From: Forficula auricularia
Taxonomy: Eukaryota; Arthropoda; Insecta; Dermaptera; Forficulidae
NCBI GenBank assembly: GCA_024734495.1
Contig: JALMQS010000075.1
Span: 10,722,757 to 10,786,756 of the forward strand
Length of the DNA: 64,000 bases
Reading direction: 5' to 3'
Of the stretch, positions 56,031 to 64,000 are shown piece by piece (position 1 is the stretch's first letter; each line of letters opens with the position of its first letter). The notes below the pieces were generated by a model. It was given only the letters and a program-made list of their open reading frames with translations. It was not told the DNA's origin and ran no database searches. A program made the position numbers and the translations under genes.

Positions 56031-56250
56031 ATTTACACCTCGAAAGTGCAACTCCTTCAGGCCATGATTGGCCCATGCATTGGGGAAAAAAGAAAGAAGG
56101 GGAAGATTTCAGGGGAGGGATCGTAGTCGAAGGTACTTGTGGATGCTGATCTTGAACGAATAGAGGTTTTTGGTCACGGAAAGACGGAGACGGGAAGCAA
56201 GTTCCAGTCCCTAGAAGTCATAGGGTTAAACATTGGCAAATGCGTTAGTT
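56031..56250 (+). repeat. dispersed repeat of unknown class, copy 4
   Basis: Matches 21120-21335: CGAAAAGGATT, GAAGGTACTTGTGGATGC, CTTGAACG, AGTTCCAGTCCCTAGAAGTC. Confidence 0.55.
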
Positions 56251-56366
56251 CGATTCTTATTCATTTTGACAACGAAGAAGTGTTAAGCCTTCGAAAATCA
56301 CTATTTCTTACAAATAAGGGGCATATTGACTTTGACTCATCAGAACAAATCTCATAAGGTAATATC

Positions 56367-56515
56367 CGAGGGGTGAACCGCGATTGGAATTAGGTGTACA
56401 CCGTCTTTGGAATTATTTGGAATTACTTTGAATTCATTAGATAATCTATTGTCTACTATTTGGAAATGAAAGTGGAAGTAGGTGTTCACGATTTTAGGTC
56501 GCGGTTCACCCCTCG
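56367..56515. mobile_element. hAT-type MITE (CGAGGGGTGAACC ends), copy 2
   Basis: Inverted ends CGAGGGGTGAACCGCGA / TCGCGGTTCACCCCTCG. Exact 8-bp duplication GTAATATC at 56359-56366 and 56516-56523. 149 bp. Confidence 0.9.
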
Positions 56516-56969
56516 GTAATATCTATAGTAGAGCCAAATTAAGGAATTACGTTGCGGGTTTGTAGTAAAAAATATTTTAACTTTAAATAATATAATGCAT
56601 CCTACAGAAGAGCAACCATCTTTGGCGAGAAAGATGAAGAAGAATCTCGATAACTCATTAGAAGTTTGAGATTATCTGACGACTAGATTCAGTGAGGGAA
56701 GTACAAAAATCCTTGCTGCATTTATTTTTGGGCTTAACATGTTCAAGCTATCTTAAAAAAAATATACCTATAAGTAAAGATGTGCTAGGTAATCGAATGA
56801 AATAAATAAGGCTCGACTCCTATTAGTTTTTTAATTTCTTTTGAATTGTATCTAGGGTATTGAATTTAGATTTTTTGATTTCAAATACCGTATATTTCCG
56901 CACGACCTTCAGATAAGACGAGGTATACATTTTCGTTAAAGTTTTATAGTTTTAGGACTGCCAATCTAA

Positions 56970-57715
56970 TTTTTTTACAGGGTATGGTCAAGTATTGTAA
57001 TCGTGCATGTGATAAGTGTTTTTTTGCTTCTTTTTTTCGAAATATCTCAAAAACGACTGAAACTATTTTGATAAAAAAAATTGAGCGAAACCATGGGATT
57101 TCGGTCTACAAAAAAAGCACTAATAAGTGAACATCGAAAAAATTATATTTTTCGAGATAATAACTGTTTTGTCAAAATGTCTGATAGTGTCTGTTACCAA
57201 ATTTTTGTGGACGAGCTCTCTCAAAAACTAGAGTGCATATCAAAACCAAATTTCACATGTAGTTTTGGTGCATTGAGATTAAGAGCTGATTTTGGTGCAT
57301 ATCGACCCAAAATTAAGGGGGGGGGGGTTAAAATTTAAAATTATAATATTTTCAAACTAAAAAAACAAGAAAAATGAAATATAGTATAAAATAAACCTAT
57401 AATAACGAAAATATTTTTTTTCTGCCACCAAAATTAGGGGGGGGGGGGGTCAAAAAATAAAAATCTAGGCCATTTGAGCAAACTCAACCAAATTTTGTAT
57501 CATAATCAGTGGGACCCTAGAACACTAAAAATTAAAATCTAGGCCCTTGGACCAAACTGAACTAAATTTTGTACACATAATCAGAAGGGCTACCAGAAGA
57601 ATAAAAATACATGTGGGGGGGGGGGGGTGGCAAAAAATAAAAATCTAGGCACTTCTATCGAACTCCTCCAGAATTGTATGGTAAAGTCAAGTGGATGGCC
57701 ACATCAGAACGTGTC
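56970..57715 (+). repeat. dispersed CTTTACCATACA-type repeat, copy 4
   Basis: Begins ACAGGGTATGGTCAAGTATTG and ends TTGTATGGTAAAGTCAAGTGG. Internal AAATCTAGGC(C/A) and G-run blocks are repeated three times (57420-57660). Confidence 0.7.
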
Positions 57716-57879
57716 AATTTATTTCATCTTCTCAAAACAGCATCTGTTGAAGGGTACTTATTTCAAGAACAAAGGAGAGCCTAACACGTTCTTCCAGTGA
57801 AATATCTTCATTTAATCAAAGAAATTAACTTAACATGGCCAACTAAAATATATTATGTACTTAGCTTTTCAATTTTATT

Positions 57880-58340
57880 ATACAGACAGGCCTGCGATGA
57901 AAATTTTTTATAAATAATTTTATATGATTCTTATAGATTTTCGCCTGAAGAATCCGAAATTTTTTTTTTTTTTTGTGTATTACATCACATTTTTCTCAAA
58001 GCAAGAATTATAATTACGGTAAAGAAAGTGGTCTCACCCATTTTTGACCCGTGAAAATACATCTAGGTACATAGTTTTATTTATATAATATATATTTTTT
58101 TTATCTTATCTATTTATTTGAGCAATGAAGAATACACAAAAAGGAGAGTACCAAAATCTTAATTTTTGAGTAAGTTTTATGGGGAATAGAAAAAAAAGTG
58201 GAGCTCCTCTATTTCGGACTGTAAAAATACTTTAAAATTGCTTTAATTTATATATATATTTTTTAAATTAAATCTCTTTATTTGCGAATTAAAGAATGAA
58301 AAAAAAAGAAAATATTAGAATTTTAATTTTTGAATTAGAA
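57880..58340. repeat. dispersed repeat related to 380-1215
   Basis: Shares GCGATGAAAA..., AATACAAAAAAG..., CCAAAATCTTAATTTTTG and GGACTGTAAAAATACTT words with the tandem array in NUS1 intron 1. Confidence 0.55.
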
Positions 58341-58341
58341 G

Positions 58342-58959
58342 GGGTCCCTAAAAGTTACGTGAGGCGATTTTGGCGATTTTTTGACCCCCCCCCCTCCCTG
58401 GGTGGGGAGATGTCGTGAGATTTGGCTCGACTCCTTAATCTCTCGTGAGATTTTTTTTCAAAATGCGTATTTTTAGTGTAAAAACGTTAATCTATGCTTG
58501 ATTACGTTGAATTAATTTAAAAAACATAATTTGCTTAATTATTTTTATTTAACACTAGTTGAGAGTAGTATTTAAGACTACTAAGAACGTAGTCTAGAAT
58601 CACAATAAGAAAATCGAATAATAAAATACTTAAATAGGAACTACTAAAATTCGTAAAAGAAATCAATTTGCACTTCAACTTAAAAATTCTAGATTAATTT
58701 TTGTCTTAAATATGGTACATATGTACTTATATCTATATTATATTATTTATTATAACGTTTATAAGTGCTACATTATTGTGGCGTTCGCATAACCGCGATA
58801 AATATTATTGTGTAGAATTTAGCCATATTTTAGTGGAGAAACATGTTTTAATTAATTTAAAGCAGTTTTCTCGCATTTTTACACTGTTTCCTGTGAAAAA
58901 CTACGTGATATTTGATGACCCCCCCCCCCTTAAACGCCACACGTAATTAAGGGACGCCC
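58342..58959. mobile_element. MITE with GGG(C)GTCCCTxAAxTTACGTG ends
   Basis: Inverted ends GGGTCCCTAAAAGTTACGTG / CACGTAATTAAGGGACGCCC, each followed inside by a C run (CCCCCCCCC). About 618 bp, non-coding. Confidence 0.65.
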
Positions 58960-59286
58960 TCTTAGTTTGATTTGAATGAAAATAGAAAAAAACAAACAAA
59001 AACAGGGTCGGATCTAGGGGAAGGGGTGGAGAAAGGAAGAAATTTTCTGCTTTATATTTCATATATTTAAATAGTTTTAATGTTTTGCAGTCAAAAGTCT
59101 TGACAGTACAACATTTGTAATTTAAAGATCTGATTTGAACTTGTTGAAATGTTTTGTTATGAAAAACAGAAAAGTTTTTTTTGCCCTTAGAGAACTAGCT
59201 TTATTTTGTTAAAGAATGCTAGGTTTTCAATTTCATTTCAATCGGTGCAACGGTCTGGAAAAAATCGTGGGCCAAAAAAACGATAA

Positions 59287-59323
59287 CATCCATCCATCCA
59301 TCCATCCATCCATCCATCCATCC
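59287..59323. repeat. (CCAT)n microsatellite
   Basis: Nine uninterrupted CATC units in a dispersed repeat. Confidence 0.95.
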
Positions 59324-60109
59324 GCACGCACTAAATGAAAAAATCGCACTTTTTGGCCTCTCGACGAGACCCCATGTAATTTTTGGCAAAACCGTCACGT
59401 GCTAAAATTCAACCTAATTGAATACTACAATTTGTGACTTTAATTGAGTTCATGGGTTCCGTAGTCTTTACCTGAGGACCCTTTGAAGCCAAGCTTGCCC
59501 CGAGAGCGATTACAATACTTTACCCATGCTTTGCATTGGATAAAGTAAAAACTGTTAACAGAAAAGTTAATATGACTGAATGTCTACAATGAATAGTAAT
59601 GAGTTATGGAAATGTAAATATTTTTCAATATAAAAATTCAAGCCATGAATTGGCCACGTAAAAAGATATGAATTTGGTGATGACACGGATTTCAATAAAA
59701 ATTTTCACCTTCATACTAAAGATCACCCTTTATATATTATAAAATCGCTTTTAGGTATATTTGTAAAATATGTTTACTTTTCTCAGAAAAAATTATTAAA
59801 TTTTAAATTCATCATCCTCTCTGATTAAATAGTCATCGGAGCTAATTATAGATAATGAACTTTCTTTTTAGGAAATTAAAATATCAAAATGTCTCTTCAT
59901 TAGAATTTTTTTATATGTAGAATATCTTGGGCGCTAGAGCAATATTTATCAAACTTTCCCCATAAATTTCACCTTTACTGCCTAACCCTATGAGGTAAAC
60001 AAATTTATATAATGACCTTTAATAAAGAAGATTTAATTTCCAACAGAAACGTTCATATAAGTGAAATATTTAAATCAATAGTTTACGAGTTAAAAGAAAT
60101 TCCAATATT

Positions 60110-61290
60110 GTAGTGAACCGACTTGAATCAATATCAAATATGTGTCTCTTGATGGCGCCTCTCCTCTCGATATAACAGACCAAAAGAATTATAAATAACA
60201 AAGAAAAAGGATCTTATTTTATCTATTTAATCTATCTTGAGGTTCAAAGTAACTTTTTAATATAAGAAAATAGCATTTTGATTAAGAATTTTGAAGTTAA
60301 AAAGAAATCGTATGAAAAGATTCAATTTCTTCTCTCCGTGAGCTAGTCAACTATCGTAGAATGCCTAAAAGTTGTATTGTTTTTCTCATTAGATATTTAT
60401 TCAAATCTATTGAAATTTCATATCTGTGTGTTATTAGCATTTTTTTAAATAAAATAATTATTATTAAGAAATTTGTATTTTAAAGGGTAGTTTATTTGAA
60501 GTCCAATTTAAAAAAACGCTAATAACTCGGTTGAAATAATTTTGAAAAATATGAAATTATTAGATATTATAAAACAATTAATTATTAATAATTTAAAACA
60601 ATTTTGAACGAAATCAATTCAGTATTTTTTGAGAAAATCGCCAAAAACCCAGAAAACCGTCTATGAAAGGCCGTTTTAGAAGCATTTTAAAATTCATCTC
60701 CATGTCACAAGTCAATAATTCGTTTCATATGACTTTTTAAACTTTTTTCAAAGCCATCTCGTGCTTTTAAAAAACATGGTTTTTTTGACGGTTCAGATGG
60801 TTTTTGACCATTTTCTCAAAAAGTACTGGATCGATTTCGTTCAAAATTGAATTGAATTATTAATAATTGATTGTTTTATAATATCTATTAATTTCATATT
60901 TTTAAAAAAATTTCAACGGAGTTATTAGCGTTTTTTCAAATTGGACTTCAAATAAACTATCCTTTAAAATGCAAATTTCCTAATAATTATTATGTATTAT
61001 AAAAGATAAATAAAAATAACACACAGTTATGAAATTTCAATAAATTTGAATAAATATCTAATGGAGGAAAAAATAAAACTTTTTGCCTTTTCTAGTTGAT
61101 TAGCTCACGGAGAGAAGAAATTGAATCTTTCCATACGATTTCTTTTAAACTTCAAAATTCTTAATCAAAATGATATTTTCTTATATAATAGACATATTGT
61201 GAACCTTCTGATAGATGAAATCGATAAAATAAGATCGTTTTCTCTCTTATAATTCTTTAGCTCTGTTCTATCAAGAGGCTGGGTCGCAAG
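60110..61290. repeat. 1.2-kb foldback with arms over 500 bp
   Basis: The left arm (AAAAGAATTATAAATAACAA ... GAAAACCGTC) is mirrored on the right, meeting near 60720. 61320-61480 is a third, partial copy of the right arm in direct orientation. Non-coding. Confidence 0.85.
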
Positions 61291-61986
61291 TCGCCCGGCA
61301 TCAGCGAGTCATTTGTTACGCTTTTGTTTAACTTTTTACCATTTTCTTAAAAGCTAATCAAATTTCATTCAAAATTGAATATAATTATTAATAATCGATT
61401 GTTTTATAATATTTATTAATTTCATATTTTTAAAAATTATTTCAAAGTGGTAATTAGGGTTAGATATAGATATGAAATTTCAATAGATAATATTGAAGGA
61501 AAAAATATTGAAAGAACATAGCATCCCATAAAAGAGAAAAATCACTTTCAAGGATTATTTTTTCTGTTATGTGCTTGGATAACTTATAAGAACAGAAAAT
61601 CTTTGACTATAAAGCTTAGTAAAAAAAAATGATTAAGATTTTGGGATTTCTAGTTTAAAAAATAAGCCAGGCCACGAGGGTACCTTATAATTTCAAAAAT
61701 AAATACTTGATAAAAAGAAAATGAGAGAATTTGTGAAATTGTTTCATAATTTTAAGTTAAGCCATTTCTTCACGACTGTTATTTCTAATGGATTCAAATA
61801 CCGGATTAGATGTAGGTAAATTCGTTTTGTTGTAATTTGTAATAATAAGCTAGTCTTTGTTGCATTCGTTTGTTAAGTTACCACTTTACTATTATAACAA
61901 AACGGATTTAATTTAAAAGATTTTTGTTTTGCTGGGAGTAGCAGAGTTGTTGATTGAAATCAATGAGGGTTTCCTTCTCAAACAAA

Positions 61987-61989
<3 letters not shown>

Positions 61990-62024
<35 letters not shown>
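61990..62024. repeat. (AT)n microsatellite
   Basis: About 17 AT units. Confidence 0.95.
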
Positions 62025-62027
<3 letters not shown>

Positions 62028-62044
62028 GTTTGTGGAAGTTGCTA

Positions 62045-62510
62045 TTGAAGATATATGTATGGAGCATAGCCATGTACGGGTGTGAAACCTGGACAATTAG
62101 AAAAGCGGAGAGAAAGAGATTAGAGGCTTTCGAAATGTGGTGCTACAGAAGAATGATGAATATCAAATGGATGGATAAAATTACAAATGAAGAGTAGTTC
62201 TTGGAAGAATCGGAGAAAAAAGAACCTTGTGGAAGAGTCTGAAGAAGAAAAGAGGTCAGATGATGGGGCACACACTGAGACATGGGGGACTGCTTAGGGA
62301 TATCTTGGAGGGGGAGGTGGGAAAGAAAAGGGGAAGGGGAAGACCCAGATTAGATAGATTAGATAGATATTTCAAGCAAATAATTGGGGATATGGGATGC
62401 CAGACATTTAGAGAGGTCAAACAGCTGGCGGGGGACAGAGTCGAGTGGAGACGGATTGTTGCATCAAACCAGTCTTAGGACTGTATACTCGATGATGATG
62501 ATGATATGTT
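62045..62510 (+). mobile_element. non-LTR retrotransposon (LINE) 3' end
   Basis: Encodes, with frame breaks, YGCETWT-like sequence, RLEAFEMWCYRRMM, then an open piece (62227-62478) with LWKSLKKKRGQMMGHTLRHGG and RDILEGEVGKKRGRGRPRL. This is the C-terminal tail common to arthropod LINE endonuclease/RT proteins (RTE-like). It ends in a (GATGAT)n tail at 62491-62505. Confidence 0.75.
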
Positions 62511-62518
62511 TCAATAGA

Positions 62519-62914
62519 AACCAGGTTTTTAGTAAATAAGGGGTTCTTATTAGTTAAAACGCGTTTCACTGTATACCTTTGTGGCAACTAGAATTTACTG
62601 TTTTTGTTTTGAGTTTGGTTCAAAGGTCTAGAATCTTCATTTTTGACATTCCGCCTCTTTTTGGGTGTTTATTTTCAAAGTTTTTAAAACAAAAATGTCA
62701 AAAATTAGAAACAAAGTTGTAGAGGATGTAATTTTTGATAATTTCGTTTAAAAATTTTTGAAAATAAACGCCCAAAATGAGGCGGAAGGTCAAAAATGAA
62801 GATTCTAGACGTTTTAACCAAACTCAACCAATATCAGTAAATTCTAGTGGCCACAAAGGTATTCAATGAAACGCGTTTTAACTAGTAAGAACCCGTTCTG
62901 ACTAAAAACGGGTT
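62519..62914. repeat. foldback, arms about 180 bp
   Basis: 'GGGTTCTTATTAGTTAAAACG' at left is mirrored at about 62875-62895; the whole 396 bp folds with few gaps. Its words (CCAAACTCAACCAA, ACAAAGTTGTAGAGGATGT) are shared with the Helitron at 4674-5640. Confidence 0.75.
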
Positions 62915-63239
62915 TTTACTGCAACATACATCATATTTATGTTTATTTGCTTCAAACAGAGGACAACAACCTCATTGATTTTTCTTTATGAAAAAACGAA
63001 TTTACCTACATACAATCGGACGCACCGCCGTAAGTTTGTATGTAGGAGGCCTAAAAATCAGAAAAAACCATCGAGTATCGAGTCTTTGTATGGTGACTTC
63101 TTCTATGTATCTTTTGGCATTCAAGTTTATATTGATAAACAACAATGTGTCAAGTTTCAGCGTTTTATCTCAAACTGTTCACATACTGTATGCTGTTGTT
63201 AGCTTATTTTGTTGATGATCAATATTAAAATATTACAGT

Positions 63240-63506
63240 GACTAGAACCATGAGGTTTGAAAGGACCGGGTTCGTATGGCCAATAGGGAGTCAGGAGGAT
63301 CTCCCCAGACAAAAGCCCGCTCTTGTGAGTTTGCCTTCCAATTGGCCTTTCAGTTGAGCGAGAGAAACAGCCTAGTAATCACAAACACAGTGGGTTTGAC
63401 CAGTGAGCGCAGTTAGTGGATCCTCGCCCGTCAATCACCCCATTCATCTATCAATTGATATCGGAGAGTTCACTTAAATAATTCCTGTTGCATTCCATTT
63501 AGCATC
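63240..63506 (+). promoter_or_regulatory. probable 5' UTR/promoter region of the tetraspanin gene
   Basis: About 50% GC, clearly above the surroundings, with no repeat copies elsewhere in the window, directly before a start codon in good context (ATCATGG). No defined core element was identified. Confidence 0.4.
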
Positions 63507-63572
63507 ATGGGCTTATCCGGATGTTATGCGTGTCTCAAATATCTTGTTGTCGCCATCAATTTTGTCTTTTGG
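63507..63572 (+). CDS. tetraspanin, exon 1 (gene continues past the window)
   Basis: Encodes MGLSGCYACLKYLVVAINFVFW, then GTAAGT. Tetraspanins are four-pass membrane organisers at the plasma membrane and endosomes. The short Cys-containing cytosolic start (likely palmitoylated) followed by CLKYLxxxxNxxFW is the family N-terminus, and family genes commonly have an intron right after this FW. Only the start of the first membrane helix is present; the large loop with CCG is beyond 64000. The subtype cannot be told. Confidence 0.85.
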
Positions 63573-64000
63573 GTAAGTCTTGATGCCATTTTGTATTATT
63601 ATTATTTCTTCTCCGGGTTACCCCTCCCTGCATGCATCCCTCAAAAATTCAACTGACAGATTCATATAATAAATAAATAAACAAATTTAATTCACTAAGT
63701 ACATTCTTAAAATATTACAAGAAACGTAGAATTGGACATTTCTTTTGTTTACATTATACTTTATTTAAATGATCTATCATTTATTAATATATTAAAAATA
63801 TTTATTTATTTATTTTTTTGAAAATTTTGTTTATTTATTCTTTTATTTTTTTAACTTATATATTTAATCACAAACAGGCAATATGCTTTAGTAAGCACAT
63901 AGTATAATATATAAGATTTCATCAGATCATACATATTAACTAATATAAATTGAATTTATTATATTTCAAATTTTAATTGATTTTTTCCTCAATTAAATAT
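63573..64000 (+). other. tetraspanin intron 1 (partial)
   Basis: AT-rich, no second exon recognised before the window ends. Confidence 0.5.

Noticed and set aside
59287..59323. CRISPR-like or regulatory repeat
   Set aside because: Uninterrupted 4-bp microsatellite with no spacers.
63001..63215. 75-87 aa ORFs upstream of the tetraspanin exon
   Set aside because: Two overlapping frames on the same strand, no recognisable domain, adjacent to foldback sequence; not supported as a gene.

Overview
The window is AT-rich metazoan DNA: long transposon-filled introns, GT-AG splicing, tRNA-derived SINEs, and mariner, Helitron, hAT, copia and Penelope-type repeats. An arthropod is most likely. The repeat make-up and the AT bias would fit a caligid copepod (sea louse), but that is inference and no species can be proved from the sequence alone.

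Four host genes could be assembled exon by exon with matching splice phases. (1) 18-8747 (+): NUS1/Nogo-B receptor, the non-catalytic subunit of dehydrodolichyl diphosphate synthase, in four exons; exon 3 carries an apparent 1-nt frameshift. (2) 11681-19867 (-): a Myb/SANT-like DNA-binding protein in six exons; its last intron was enlarged from about 100 nt to 3.6 kb by a transposon with a 12-nt target duplication. (3) 27769-41515 (+): a complete ten-exon BACE-type (beta-secretase) transmembrane aspartyl protease of 467 aa with two catalytic Asp, six conserved Cys, one transmembrane segment and a DxxxLL tail signal. (4) 63507 onward (+): the first exon of a tetraspanin, running off the window.

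Everything else is mobile DNA, much of it nested. At least 15 loci carry inverted-repeat hairpins whose arms contain a hammerhead-ribozyme-like core (CTGANGA, stem II, GAAA, minimal stem III), the signature of Penelope-like retroelements. A second family uses TTAA target sites and ends in GGTAGTTGTTTC (six copies); two copies host Helitrons, and two others preserve the matching empty site. Other elements: two dead mariners (18-19 kb and 21-26 kb), a 1.2-kb foldback with TA duplications, a decayed copia element (42000-46057) inside a hAT-like shell and itself carrying a small hAT element, two copies of a tRNA SINE with perfect target duplications, LINE 3' ends, and several MITE families. Introns spared by transposons are only about 60-100 nt long.

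Layout: 0-9 kb NUS1 with repeats in its introns; 9-11.6 kb MITE and Helitron; 11.7-19.9 kb Myb/SANT gene; 20-27.5 kb nested transposons; 27.7-41.7 kb BACE gene; 41.9-46.1 kb copia/hAT nest; 46-63 kb gene-poor repeats; 63.2-64 kb tetraspanin promoter side, exon 1 and intron 1. The host genes show no sign of working in one pathway. NUS1 (dolichol synthesis, ER), BACE and tetraspanin are all membrane proteins, but their adjacency looks incidental.
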